Positions 14,419 to 22,721 of a DNA stretch of 37,814 nt are shown here, piece by piece. Each line of letters opens with the position of its first letter. Positions within the stretch are counted from its first letter, which is position 1. A program made the translations under genes and the position numbers. The notes under the pieces are model-generated. The model saw nothing but the letters and a program-made list of their open reading frames with translations. It was not told where the DNA came from and ran no database searches. This DNA is from a virus: IMG/VR virus record IMGVR_UViG_3300030522_000009, positions 1-37,814 of that record; one strand, 5' to 3'.

Positions 14419-17298
14419 ATGGCGCAGTGGCCGCTGAAGCGGATCGGCGAGGTACTCATCGACGGCGTGTGGGTGGGCGTGCCGCTGCGCGAGGGCACCG
14501 CCGTCACCATCACCCGCGGCATCGGCGCCGAGGCCACCACCGCACAGCCCGCCGGCACGTCGGTAAAGATCCTCGACCCCGATGCCGAGTACAGCCCCCG
14601 CAACGCCGAGTCAGATCTGTACGGGAAGTTCGGCCGCAACACGCCCTTCCGGTTCCGCGTCGACGACGCCCCCGCGGCGGGCGCTGCGCTGCTCACCGAC
14701 ACCTTCACGCGTACCGCGTCGAACGGCTGGGGCACCTCCACATCTGGGGCCACCTGGACCATCTACGACCCCCTCGGGTCCTCGCCTCCGGCGTCCGAGT
14801 ACTCCGTGTCCAGCGGCGCCGGGAAGGTCATCTCGTCCACCCTGAACGCGTCCCGGTACATCGCCACCGACGGCCTCGACCTCGACGACTACGAGGCCAC
14901 CTTCACCGTCAACGCGAACCAGACCGCCGAGGACAACAACACCGACGAGCGGATTTTCTTCGCCGCCGTCCTGCGCATCAACCGCACCGACCACAAGTAC
15001 TACATGGCCCTCATCTCGCTGCGCCCGAGAACCGGTGTGTTCGGCATCGGCGGCCTCTCCGTCGACGCCCAGCTCGCCAAGGTCAACCTGCTGACGGGGA
15101 ACAACCCCACGCTCACCCCGCAGCGCACGGTGCCCGGCCTGGGCTACTCCGTCACGTCGAAGCTCCGGGTACGGGTGCGCTGCGACGGACCCGAACTGGC
15201 TCTGCGCGTATGGGCCGACGGGGACCCGGAGCCGGAGAACTGGCACGCCCAGGCGTACGACGACGAGTTCACCTCGGGCGAGTTCGGGTTCCGCGCGTCC
15301 TGCACCGCCGATGACACCACGGTCCCCATCACCTATTCGTTCGACGACCTGTCGGTCCTCCCCCTCGTCCCTGACGACGGTGCCGTCCGGCTCGTCGCCG
15401 AGCTGTCCGGCATCGACCCTTACCAGGACGAGTCGGGGGCCGACGCCTACGTGGACGCGGACGCCGCCGGTGTCCTGCGCCGGTACGACGGGCAGCAGAA
15501 GACGGCCGCCTCCGCCCTGCGCACCCATGTGGCGGGCTACCGGCCCGTCGCCTACTGGTCGTTCGAGGAGGGGGCGCAGGGCAGCACCTCGGTCGTACAG
15601 GCCGCCGACACCTCCCTGGCCGGCCCGCTCACCGTGTCCAGGGTCGACTTCGCCCGCGACGACACGCTCGCCGGCAGCGACCCCCTGCCCAACCTCCAGG
15701 CGGGCGCCACCATCAAATCGACGGGCATTCCCGGTTTCAGCACGGGCCGGTGGGCCGTCTACTTCATGCTGAAGTTCACGACGCAGGGCTTCCCCACGGA
15801 CGCCACCGAGCACCAGATCCTGTCCTTCTCCACAGCCAACGTCACGCTCACCGCCTACGCGCTCCTCAGCGGGGGCACCGCCAGGATCGTGCTGCGCGGC
15901 GTGGACGCGGACGGAGTAGCGGTCGCCGGCGCCGCAGCCATCCTTCAGAGCGACCTGACGGCCGCCGGGAACCTGGGGTTCCTCGACCGCTGGCAGCAGT
16001 TCAAGATCTACGGCCAGGAGTCGGGCGGATCCACCACCTACACCATCGCCGCACTCGACCCCGACAACACGGGCATCACCTCCAGCCTCACGGCCGCCGC
16101 GCACACCGCCGACCGGGTCCGCACCATCGCCACCACCGTGGGCAGCGGGGCGGCAGGAGTGGGCCTGGGACACCTGAGCATCTGGGGCGTGGCCTTCACC
16201 GACGCCTACAACTCCAGCCTCAACAACACCGTCGTCTCCTACGAGCTGGGCGCTCCCGGCCTCACGACGAAGGACTGGCTGTCGTCCCTCAGCGTGGACT
16301 TCGGCCAGGCCCTGGAGATCGAGGGCCCGGCCGAGACGCGGCTCGGCCCGTACTACTCGGCCCCCTTCATCGCTCTGGCCCAGGCCGCGGCGCGTACGGA
16401 CATCGGCCTGATGACGGAACTGCGGAACCGGCTGGGCCTGCGGTACGTGTCCCGCCAGGCCCTGTACGACCTGCCGGTCGACCTCGTCCTCGACTACTCC
16501 AGCGGCATGGTCTTCTCGCCCTTCCGCCCGAGGGACGACGACAAGGGCCTCATCAACCGGATCGTCGTCAAGCGCCGTGAGGGCTCCTACGCCAACGCCG
16601 AGGTGGCCCAGGGCCCGCTCTCCGTCCAGCCCCCTCCCGACGGCATCAACGTCAACGAGGACGGCGTCGACACGATCGTCCACCAGGACAGCCAGCTCCC
16701 GTCACAGGCCGGCTGGCGGCTGCACCTGGCCACCTGGGACCAGATGCGCGTCGCGAGCCTCACCCTCAAGATGGCCAACCCCCGCCTGCACCCGCTCCTC
16801 GCCACCGTGCTGGGGATGAAGGAGGGCTCGCGCATCCAGGTGATCAACACGCCCAGGCGGTACGGGCACGACGGGTTCGACCTGCTCGTGCGGGGAAGCA
16901 AGGAGACCCACGCCGAGGGCGTCTTCGACATCACCTTCAACTGCGTCCCCTACGGCCCGTACGTGACCGGCCTGGTGGTGGACGGCGCGGCCGCAGTGGT
17001 CGACGGCGACGCCCGCGTGGACACCTCCGGCTCCACCCTCAACGAGGACGTCACCGAGACGGAGACCTCGGTCGAGGTGGCCGTGGCGAACGGCCGCCGC
17101 TGGGTGTACACCGCGGCGTACCCCGACCGCTTCCCCTTCAACGTCCGCGTCGGGGGCGAGGTGTGGACCGTCACGGCGATCACGGGTACGTCGTCGCCCC
17201 AGACGTTCACGGTGATCCGCTCGGTGAACAAAGTCGTGAAATCCCACCTGACGGGCGCCGATCTGCGCCTTAACCGCTACACCCCTGTGACTCTCTGA
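14419..17298 (+). CDS. Large tail-tip protein with lectin-like inserts
   Basis: A 959-residue protein. Residues 1-85 resemble the distal tail domain of actinophage minor tail proteins (GAEATTAQPAGTSVKILDPD, then RNAESDLYGKFGRNTPFRF). Residues 93-315 look like a concanavalin/LamG-type lectin module (DTFTRTASNGWGTSTSGATWT to YSFDDLSVLPL). A second lectin-like module lies around 377-604 (VAYWSFEEG to GHLSIWGVAF). The C-terminal 350 residues return to a tail-hub-like sequence (LKMANPRLHPLLATVLGMKEG near 782). The lectin modules suggest sugar binding on the host wall. The ribosome site lies in the end of the tape measure gene (GGGGAGGAGGGG). Confidence 0.8.
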   Translation: MAQWPLKRIGEVLIDGVWVGVPLREGTAVTITRGIGAEATTAQPAGTSVKILDPDAEYSPRNAESDLYGKFGRNTPFRFRVDDAPAAGAALLTDTFTRTASNGWGTSTSGATWTIYDPLGSSPPASEYSVSSGAGKVISSTLNASRYIATDGLDLDDYEATFTVNANQTAEDNNTDERIFFAAVLRINRTDHKYYMALISLRPRTGVFGIGGLSVDAQLAKVNLLTGNNPTLTPQRTVPGLGYSVTSKLRVRVRCDGPELALRVWADGDPEPENWHAQAYDDEFTSGEFGFRASCTADDTTVPITYSFDDLSVLPLVPDDGAVRLVAELSGIDPYQDESGADAYVDADAAGVLRRYDGQQKTAASALRTHVAGYRPVAYWSFEEGAQGSTSVVQAADTSLAGPLTVSRVDFARDDTLAGSDPLPNLQAGATIKSTGIPGFSTGRWAVYFMLKFTTQGFPTDATEHQILSFSTANVTLTAYALLSGGTARIVLRGVDADGVAVAGAAAILQSDLTAAGNLGFLDRWQQFKIYGQESGGSTTYTIAALDPDNTGITSSLTAAAHTADRVRTIATTVGSGAAGVGLGHLSIWGVAFTDAYNSSLNNTVVSYELGAPGLTTKDWLSSLSVDFGQALEIEGPAETRLGPYYSAPFIALAQAAARTDIGLMTELRNRLGLRYVSRQALYDLPVDLVLDYSSGMVFSPFRPRDDDKGLINRIVVKRREGSYANAEVAQGPLSVQPPPDGINVNEDGVDTIVHQDSQLPSQAGWRLHLATWDQMRVASLTLKMANPRLHPLLATVLGMKEGSRIQVINTPRRYGHDGFDLLVRGSKETHAEGVFDITFNCVPYGPYVTGLVVDGAAAVVDGDARVDTSGSTLNEDVTETETSVEVAVANGRRWVYTAAYPDRFPFNVRVGGEVWTVTAITGTSSPQTFTVIRSVNKVVKSHLTGADLRLNRYTPVTL

Positions 17299-17307
17299 GG
17301 AGGAACC

Positions 17308-17820
17308 GTGGCCGTTTTCCCCGAGATCCTGGCTGGGGACCGCCTCACGGACGACCTGATGACGTCCATGCTCGCCCAGCACGTCGTCAAGGCGACCAGC
17401 GAGACCGTCACCTCCAGCACGACGTTCCAGAACGACGACGAACTGTTCCTGCCCGGCGTCGCCAACGCCACCTACCTCGTCGATGTATGCCTTCTGCACA
17501 GTTCGGGCACGACCGGAAAGTTCAAGTGCCAGTTCACGGGCCCTGCCGGAGCGGCCTTCGCCTGGGGCGTGATCGGTGTTCAGAATGCCCAGACATCCTC
17601 GACCTCGGCAGAGATCGTCAGCATGCCGTCGAGGACGATCACCGACTCGCAAGAGGCCGGCGGAACGAACCTCGGCGGAACCACGATGTTCATCAAGGGC
17701 GTTTTCACCACCAGCAGCACGGCGGGAAACCTGCAGCTCCAGTTCGCCCAGATCGTGTCCAACGCCGCCGCGACGCAGGTTCGGGCGGGCTCGTACATGA
17801 CCATGCGCAGGATCGCCTGA
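17308..17820 (+). CDS. Minor tail protein, possible receptor-binding or tip protein
   Basis: A 170-residue protein from GTG 17308 after AGGAGGAACC. N-terminal PEILAGDRLTDDLMTSMLAQ is the kind of opening seen in tail-fibre-like actinophage proteins; the rest is beta-rich, threonine/serine-rich and low in charge, and ends in MTMRRIA. It lies between the tail tip gene and lysis genes, the usual place for receptor-binding proteins. No enzymatic motif seen; the exact role is not proven. Confidence 0.65.
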   Translation: MAVFPEILAGDRLTDDLMTSMLAQHVVKATSETVTSSTTFQNDDELFLPGVANATYLVDVCLLHSSGTTGKFKCQFTGPAGAAFAWGVIGVQNAQTSSTSAEIVSMPSRTITDSQEAGGTNLGGTTMFIKGVFTTSSTAGNLQLQFAQIVSNAAATQVRAGSYMTMRRIA

Positions 17821-17847
17821 CCCAACCTCCCCGCACGCCACCCGCCA

Positions 17848-17879
17848 CCCCGCGCCATCCGGCCGGGGCTTTCGTCTTT
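17848..17879 (+). terminator. Terminator between tail and lysis genes
   Basis: CCCCG at 17848-17852 pairs with CGGGG at 17864-17868, extended inward by a GCC/GGC pair, and is followed by CTTTCGTCTTT. This is the T-bearing kind of hairpin common in Streptomyces. It lies just before the endolysin ribosome site. Confidence 0.65.
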
Positions 17880-17892
17880 CATGGAGGAACGC

Positions 17893-18813
17893 ATGGCCCC
17901 ACCGATGTCCGACACCACGTTCCTCGCCGCGCTCCGAGCCGAGGGCGCCACCGTGGTCGAGGTCGGCGCCTGGCGCACCAACAACCGCAACAAGAAGGGC
18001 CCGTGGGGTCCGGTGCACGGGGTGATGATCCACCACACCGTGACGTCCGGCTCGGCCAAGACCGTGGCCCTGTGCCAGAGCGGGTACGCAGGCCTGCCCG
18101 GGCCGCTGTGCCACGGCGTCATCACCAAGGACGGCAAGGTGCACCTGGTGGGGTACGGCAGGGCGAACCATGCCGGCCTCGGCGACGACGACGTCCTCCA
18201 GGCGGTCATCGCCGAGCGCGCGCTGCCCCTGGACGACGAGGCGACGACGGACGGGAACCGGCACTTCTACGGGTTCGAGTGCGAGAACCTCGGCGACGGC
18301 GAGGACCCCTGGCCGCCTGCGCAGCTGCTTGCGATCGAGCAGGTCGCCGCAGCGATCTGCCGGCACCACGGCTGGTCGGTCGCTTCCGTCCTCCGGCATC
18401 TGGACTGGCAGCCGGGCAAGGTCGACCCGCTCGGCGTCGACTGGCGACTGATGCGGGCGCGGATCGCCGCACGGCTCGGCTCCGGCAAGCCTGCCGCGGT
18501 GACGCCGGCGCCGTCGACCCCCAGCGTCAGCCTGGCCAAGTTGATCAATGCGGCACGTACGGACCCGGCCAAGTCGGGGACGCCGGTGTCGTACGCCGGT
18601 GTGCGCACCGTCGAGGCCGCGCTCATCGATGCCGGGCTGCTCGCCAAGAGGTACGGCGACGGGCACTTCGGCACCGTCACGGTCACCGCGTACGCGCGGT
18701 GGCAGCGCTCGAAGGCCGGTGGCAGCTACCGCGGCGACGACGCCGACGGCCTGCCCGGTCGCGATTCCCTGACCCGACTCGGCCTCCTGGCCGGATTCAA
18801 GGTGGTGGACTGA
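17893..18813 (+). CDS. Endolysin: N-acetylmuramoyl-L-alanine amidase
   Basis: A 306-residue lysis enzyme. Residues 41-190 are an amidase_2/PGRP-type domain: GVMIHHTV with H47/H48, LCHGVITKDGKVHLVGYG, NHAG (H93), then HLDWQPGKVDP with H169 and D178 as likely zinc ligands together with H47. A linker rich in proline and threonine (about 200-212) leads to a C-terminal module of about 95 residues (LAKLINAARTDP, RTVEAALIDAGLL, and a GLPGRDSLTRLG end) that looks like a peptidoglycan-binding domain. Start: ATG 17893, with GGAGG five bases upstream; the earlier in-frame ATG at 17881 overlaps that ribosome site and is less likely. Confidence 0.9.
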   Translation: MAPPMSDTTFLAALRAEGATVVEVGAWRTNNRNKKGPWGPVHGVMIHHTVTSGSAKTVALCQSGYAGLPGPLCHGVITKDGKVHLVGYGRANHAGLGDDDVLQAVIAERALPLDDEATTDGNRHFYGFECENLGDGEDPWPPAQLLAIEQVAAAICRHHGWSVASVLRHLDWQPGKVDPLGVDWRLMRARIAARLGSGKPAAVTPAPSTPSVSLAKLINAARTDPAKSGTPVSYAGVRTVEAALIDAGLLAKRYGDGHFGTVTVTAYARWQRSKAGGSYRGDDADGLPGRDSLTRLGLLAGFKVVD

Positions 18814-19100
18814 TGTTCCCTTCGATCATGCGTACCCTCGTCCCGCTCCTCGCTGGGTGGGTGCTCACATTCCTCACCGGCCTGGGCCTGACTGTGGAAT
18901 CGGGCACCGTCGCCGGCGGAATCACGATCGTCGTGGCCGCCGCGTACTACATCGTGTTCAGGGTTGCCGAGCGCGTGGCCGAGCGGCTGCGCGTGCCGTG
19001 GCTGCGTACGGCCGCAGGCCTGGCCCTCGGCTACGCCCGGCCGCCCCGGTACGAGTCCACCGACGACGTCCAGGCACTGATCAGAGCGAGCCGTACGTGA
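18813..19100 (+). CDS. Holin
   Basis: A 95-residue membrane protein starting at ATG 18813 (TGATG overlap with the endolysin stop). Two hydrophobic helices (about 8-25 and 33-50, including IVVAAAYYIVF) are followed by a basic and polar tail. Size, the two helices and the place right after the endolysin fit a holin that makes membrane lesions to release or activate the lysin. There is no sequence signature, so the assignment is by topology and context. Confidence 0.75.
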   Translation: MFPSIMRTLVPLLAGWVLTFLTGLGLTVESGTVAGGITIVVAAAYYIVFRVAERVAERLRVPWLRTAAGLALGYARPPRYESTDDVQALIRASRT

Positions 19101-19441
19101 GCAGCCAGGGCACGGGTATCCCCGTCGTCGACGCCGCCGTCATCTGGAGCGTCGCCGGCGCCGCCATCGTCGGCGGTGTCGTCCTCATCTGGCGCGCGGT
19201 CCGGGGCGCACGGCGGATCATCGAGAGGATCGACGATTTCGCCGACGACTGGGCGGGCACGGCGGCACGCCCAGGCGTCCCCGAGCGGAAGGGCGTCATG
19301 GCGCGCCTCGACCGGATCGAGGGCCGCATCACCGCCGTCGAGCACGAGCTGCAGCCCAACTCCGGACACTCGTTGCGGGATGCCGTCGACCGGGTCGACC
19401 GGCGCACACAGACCCTCGCACCCGACACCGACACCTCATGA
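19097..19441 (+). CDS. Second lysis-cassette membrane protein (DUF2746-like)
   Basis: A 114-residue protein from GTG 19097 (GTGA overlap). An N-terminal membrane helix (about 12-33) precedes a charged helix with AARPGVPERKGVMARLDRIEGR, then HSLRDAVDRVDRRTQTL, an obvious coiled-coil segment. This arrangement is familiar from DUF2746-type proteins next to actinophage holins. It may be a holin partner or antiholin; this is inference from position and topology. Confidence 0.65.
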   Translation: MSSQGTGIPVVDAAVIWSVAGAAIVGGVVLIWRAVRGARRIIERIDDFADDWAGTAARPGVPERKGVMARLDRIEGRITAVEHELQPNSGHSLRDAVDRVDRRTQTLAPDTDTS

Positions 19442-19445
19442 CACA

Positions 19446-19479
19446 GCCCCCTGCACGGCCCAATGGCCGTGCAGGGGGC
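19446..19479 (+). terminator. Strong terminator after lysis cassette
   Basis: A perfect 15-bp stem (19446-19460 with 19465-19479) and a CAAT loop, followed by GTCTTCGTCG. It lies five bases after the last lysis gene and separates the late operon from the cargo genes. Confidence 0.85.
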
Positions 19480-19610
19480 GTCTTCGTCGTATGTGGTGTC
19501 CACCCGGAGAGCACGTCGGCCCCCGCCCGTAGGAACGGAGGCCGACGGCAGTACACCGGGCGCTGGTCCAGGCGTACATTGCGAGTGTCAGCACGCAACC
19601 GGGAGTCAGT
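19480..19610 (+). promoter_or_regulatory. Gap upstream of the cargo operon
   Basis: 131 bases after the lysis terminator and before the XRE/TPR gene. It must hold the promoter of the cargo operon if that operon has its own. It contains a seven-bp inverted repeat (GTCGGCC at 19515-19521 and GGCCGAC at 19540-19546). No clear -35/-10 pair was seen; assignment is by position only. Confidence 0.3.
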
Positions 19611-20834
19611 ATGCCCGAGAACTCGTCACCTACAAGGGGCGTCGGGGACCGCGTCCGCGCTCTCCGCGCCATCCGCGACTACTCACTTACACAGCTCAGC
19701 ACGCGTTCCAACGTGTCTCGCAGCATGATCTCGGCGGTGGAAAACGGCAGCCGACCAGCTACACCCGCCATCGTCGGCGCACTGGCGCGCGCGCTCGGTG
19801 TCACGGTGTCCGTCCTCCACGGCCAGCCCTACGTTCATATGCTCCAGCAGGACCAGCTCGATGCGCTGCTGGGGCCCATCACCAGCGCACTCGACTCGTG
19901 GGACATCCCACCTGATGACGGGATGCCCCCGCTATCGCTCGACGAGATCGCCGTCCGCACCTCGGCCATCTCGAAGCGCAGGGCCGCCGGAGAGTTCGGC
20001 GAGGTCGCCGATGCCCTGCCCGAACTCATCGCCCTCTTGTCCGTCGCCGCGCAGGAGGCAGCGGCCGGCCGCGACCGAGAGCGGGCGCACAACATGCTGT
20101 CCGAGGTGTGCCGTACGACGGCGATCGTCGGCTACCGGCTCGGCTACCTGGGGCTGGCCCGGCAAGCTCTGGCCCGTATGGCAGCGTCCGCGCCGCTCTC
20201 CGGCGATCCGCGGCAGGTCGCCGTCGAGCGGTATGAGAGGGCGGTGATGACGCATGCGGAGACGTCCCGGCCAGACCGGGGTGTGGCTCTCGTACGCCAG
20301 GCCATCCGCGACCTGGACGACGACGGCGAGCCGTCGACCATGGCCGTCCGCGGCACCCTGATCCTGCGAGCGTCAGCGCTGTCCGCAGCTCACGACGATC
20401 ACTCGGCGGCGGCTGAGTGGCTGGGCCAGGCCCGCGACCTTGCAGAGGCCGCCGCCGCTGCGGATGCCGCCGAAGAGTTGCCCGGCGCCCGGTACGCGCT
20501 TGCTTTCGGGGACCTCAACGTACGGCTCGGCGAGCTGGACCTGGCCATGCACCGGGACGACTACGAGGGGGCCCTGCGGGTCGCGTCCGAGGTCCACTGG
20601 CCCGAGGACTACCAACCGACTCGCGTCGCGGGATTCCTGATCCGAAGGGCGAGCGCGGAGGCGTGGACAGCCCACGGTGACGACTCCTTGCGGTCGCTGC
20701 AGGAGGCGCGTGATCTGGCGCCGCTCCTGACGCGCTACCACCCGGAGGTCCACGAGACCGTGGGCACTCTCCTGCGCGCACGCCAGCGGGCAACCGAGGA
20801 GCTGAGGACGTTCGCAGAATGGAGCGGCGTATAG
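19611..20834 (+). CDS. XRE-family regulator with TPR-like C-terminal part
   Basis: A 407-residue protein. Residues 10-66 are a Cro/C1-type helix-turn-helix (VRALRAIRDYSLTQLSTRSN, then VSRSMISAVENGSRPATP). The remaining 340 residues are a run of alanine-rich helical pairs resembling TPR repeats (for example EVADALPELIALLSVAAQEA and YRLGYLGLARQALARMAASA). Such XRE-TPR regulators are very common in Streptomyces chromosomes, and many respond to a small signal or partner through the helical domain. It heads a cargo operon between the lysis cassette and attP. Start ATG 19611 follows GGGAGTC. It is probably a lysogenic-conversion gene, not a phage core gene. Confidence 0.8.
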   Translation: MPENSSPTRGVGDRVRALRAIRDYSLTQLSTRSNVSRSMISAVENGSRPATPAIVGALARALGVTVSVLHGQPYVHMLQQDQLDALLGPITSALDSWDIPPDDGMPPLSLDEIAVRTSAISKRRAAGEFGEVADALPELIALLSVAAQEAAAGRDRERAHNMLSEVCRTTAIVGYRLGYLGLARQALARMAASAPLSGDPRQVAVERYERAVMTHAETSRPDRGVALVRQAIRDLDDDGEPSTMAVRGTLILRASALSAAHDDHSAAAEWLGQARDLAEAAAAADAAEELPGARYALAFGDLNVRLGELDLAMHRDDYEGALRVASEVHWPEDYQPTRVAGFLIRRASAEAWTAHGDDSLRSLQEARDLAPLLTRYHPEVHETVGTLLRARQRATEELRTFAEWSGV

Positions 20835-20865
20835 CGCACGCTGGATATCCCGTCAAGGGATTCTG

Positions 20866-20903
20866 AAGGCCCGCCGTCCACACTTTGTGGACAGGTGGGC
20901 CTT
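20866..20903 (+). terminator. Hairpin between the first and second cargo genes
   Basis: AAGGCCC (20866-20872) pairs with GGGCCTT (20897-20903), and GTCCAC with GTGGAC in the inner part, around ACTTT. It may terminate the XRE/TPR transcript or act as an attenuator in the cargo operon. The run after it is TGCC, without a T-tract. Confidence 0.5.
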
Positions 20904-20960
20904 GCCATGTCGGCAGGATGTGACGGTCAGCACACGCACCGCAACCGTGGAGGCAGCACC

Positions 20961-21554
20961 GTGCCCCAGGTCGATCCAGCCGTCCCCACCACCCTCACCA
21001 CCGGCATCGTTTTACCCACCAGAGCAGAGGTGGACCCGGCGATTACCCACTGGCTCCTGGCAGCGACCGAGTCCCGCGCCCGGGCGCGTACGGAGTGGCA
21101 GGAGTCCGGCGTCACCATGCTTAAGACGGGGACCCTTTTCTCCGCGATCCGCATGTCCGCGCGCCTCGTGCACGCCGCCGCCGGCACCACCGACACCGGC
21201 GCCGTCGACGGCTACCTCGTCCGCGCCCTCGTCGGTGGCCCCGTCATCCACGATCCTGACCGTTGCCGGTACTCCGCCCTCGTTCCCGCCAGCACAGCCC
21301 GCCGATGGACAGCCTGCCGGGACGCCGAGGCTCTCGGGCGCGACGCCTACGTGGCAGTCCCACGCCCCGGGCTGACCACAGCGGACGCCAGTACGGGAGG
21401 CCCGTACTGGTCGGTGTCGATGGAGTCTGCGGGGATGTTGTGCGTGCCCGCTGCCGTCGCCGCGCTTGTCGAGATCGGCCGCTACGAGCTGGCCGGCCAA
21501 CCCCCGGCCGTAGGTACCGCCCTCTCTCCGCTTCCTGGGAAGGGGCGCCGGTGA
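20961..21554 (+). CDS. Cargo protein of unknown function, 197 aa, with a TTA codon
   Basis: Start GTG 20961, preceded by GGAGG. An upstream in-frame ATG exists at 20895 but has no ribosome site and lies within the hairpin. The protein has an alpha/beta look with WQESGVTMLKTGTLFSAIRM, a hydrophobic VDGYLVRALVGGPVIHD, and a final GMLCVPAAVAALVEIGRYEL. I recall this kind of sequence as widespread in Streptomyces, usually near XRE regulators and mobile elements, but with no known function. Leucine 18 is coded by TTA (21012-21014), a rare codon in Streptomyces that makes translation depend on the bldA tRNA. Confidence 0.65.
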   Translation: MPQVDPAVPTTLTTGIVLPTRAEVDPAITHWLLAATESRARARTEWQESGVTMLKTGTLFSAIRMSARLVHAAAGTTDTGAVDGYLVRALVGGPVIHDPDRCRYSALVPASTARRWTACRDAEALGRDAYVAVPRPGLTTADASTGGPYWSVSMESAGMLCVPAAVAALVEIGRYELAGQPPAVGTALSPLPGKGRR

Positions 21555-21712
21555 GACCGAAGCCGGACACGACGATAGAGAGCCGCTACCGGAGGCTCGC
21601 CGAGCACTGCTCCCGCTGCCCCGACTGCAACGCCGACCCGACCACAGCATGTCCGCAAGCCGCCCGGCTGCGGCGAGCCTGGTCGCGAGCACGACGAGGA
21701 GCGACCGCATGA
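21551..21712 (+). CDS. Small cysteine-rich cargo protein, 53 aa
   Basis: It starts at GTG 21551 in a GTGA overlap with the previous gene and ends in an ATGA overlap with the next. It contains HCSRCPDCNADP and a further TTACPQAARL, so four cysteines are spaced as in a small zinc-binding fold, followed by an arginine-rich end. Very likely a real partner in the operon; function unknown. Confidence 0.6.
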   Translation: MRPKPDTTIESRYRRLAEHCSRCPDCNADPTTACPQAARLRRAWSRARRGATA

Positions 21713-22314
21713 CCCGGGACGCTGCGAGCCTGGACGTCGTCCGGCACATCAGTATCTTCGAGGTCCCCGCCCGCCTGACCGCTGAGCAGCGAGCTGGCGA
21801 GGTGTGCGTCTGGTGCAGCACACTCCTGCCGCCGGGTGTCCTCCGCGTCGAACTCGGCGGCTCGCTCGATTGGAGCCCGCACGGCTGCACGGCCTGCTAC
21901 GAGGCCCACCGCGCATGGGTAGAGGCGTACTACGGCTGGGCCGGTCACATGCGAGGCTGCTGGCTCTGTGCGAACGCGGCCCGGTGCGATGTCGCGGACG
22001 GTTACCGGGTCCAGCTCCTGGACGCGGTACAGCGAACAGACAAGCGGCCTGTGGCCTGCGCACAGTGCCACCAGGAGGTGCTTCCCTCGGAGCGATTCGA
22101 GCCGCTGCCCTGGGAAGGCAACTCGGCTCCGCGGTTCGATTACACCCACATCGCGATGTGCGTGCTACCGCGGTACTGCCAGAGCTGCGGCCTGCTGCTA
22201 CAGGCTGGCGAGGAGTTCACGACGTACGAGCACTCGTCGGCGTCGGCGGGCGGAGCGACGGTCTACCTCCACGTCGAGCCGTGCAGGAAAGCACCGACCT
22301 TAACCCACCCCTAG
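21709..22314 (+). CDS. Cysteine-rich cargo protein, 201 aa, with a TTA codon
   Basis: The ATG at 21709 overlaps the preceding stop (ATGA); an in-frame ATG 60 bases upstream lies within the previous gene and is less likely. It contains several cysteine pairs: VCVWCSTLLPPG, HGCTACYEAH, GCWLCANAARC, VACAQCHQEVLP and YCQSCGLLLQAG, giving three or four possible zinc knuckles. The fourth-last residue is a TTA leucine (22300-22302). It ends the cargo operon, five bases before a cluster of three hairpins. Its composition suggests a metal-stabilised binding protein; no enzyme motif seen. Confidence 0.6.
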   Translation: MTRDAASLDVVRHISIFEVPARLTAEQRAGEVCVWCSTLLPPGVLRVELGGSLDWSPHGCTACYEAHRAWVEAYYGWAGHMRGCWLCANAARCDVADGYRVQLLDAVQRTDKRPVACAQCHQEVLPSERFEPLPWEGNSAPRFDYTHIAMCVLPRYCQSCGLLLQAGEEFTTYEHSSASAGGATVYLHVEPCRKAPTLTHP

Positions 22315-22318
22315 AACT

Positions 22319-22355
22319 CCCGCTGCCGACACGCGACGCCCGCGCTGGCAGCGGG
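22319..22355. terminator. First of three tandem hairpins
   Basis: CCCGCTGCC (22319-22327) pairs with GGCAGCGGG (22347-22355), nine bp with a 19-base loop. It begins five bases after the cargo operon stop. The gap is shared with the convergent XRE gene ending at 22473. Confidence 0.6.
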
Positions 22356-22359
22356 AAGG

Positions 22360-22398
22360 CTCGGCCGCCTCGAACGCCCCCGCTAACAGGCGGCCGAG
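22360..22398. terminator. Second of three tandem hairpins
   Basis: CTCGGCCGCCT (22360-22370) pairs perfectly with AGGCGGCCGAG (22388-22398), eleven bp with a 17-base loop. Being symmetric, it can act on both convergent transcripts. Confidence 0.6.
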
Positions 22399-22439
22399 GG
22401 GGAGCCGCCTGCGCACTCCCTTGGCGCTGGCGGCTCCCC
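22399..22439. terminator. Third of three tandem hairpins
   Basis: GGGGAGCCGCC (22399-22409) pairs perfectly with GGCGGCTCCCC (22429-22439), eleven bp with a 19-base loop. It lies 33 bases past the end of the minus-strand XRE gene, so it can serve as that gene's terminator. Confidence 0.6.
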
Positions 22440-22472
22440 GCCGCATCGACCAGGCCGACCGTACGGGTTGGC

Positions 22473-22721
22473 CTATCGGTCCTTGCGGACCACGTCCAGG
22501 GATGCGCCGAGTGCGCCCTCGATCCGGAGAAGCGTGGACAGACGGGCATCCCGCTGCCCGCGCTCGATCTCTGAGTAGGCCGCTCGATCTATTCCGGCCC
22601 GCTCAACAAGCTCCTCCTGGGTGAGGCCGGCGGCGCGCCTGGCTTCACGGAGCCGTGCGCCGAACGCGATGCGCAGCGCGAGGAGCTGAGCCTGATCAGG
22701 GGGCGGGGCAGGGAGCGACAC
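22473..22721 (-). CDS. Small XRE-family DNA-binding regulator
   Basis: An 82-residue protein, GTG start at 22721, with a weak GCAGGG ribosome site. Residues 17-75 are a classic Cro/C1 helix-turn-helix: AFGARLREARRAAGLTQEEL, then RAGIDRAAYSEIERGQRDAR and TLLRIEGALGASLD. It is almost only the DNA-binding domain. It is transcribed towards the cargo operon and away from attP. Upstream is a perfect 18-base palindrome (22756-22773) that may be its operator. It could regulate the cargo operon, the 22871 gene or itself; it may also be a host-type regulator brought along. Confidence 0.8.
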   Translation of the reverse strand: MSLPAPPPDQAQLLALRIAFGARLREARRAAGLTQEELVERAGIDRAAYSEIERGQRDARLSTLLRIEGALGASLDVVRKDR

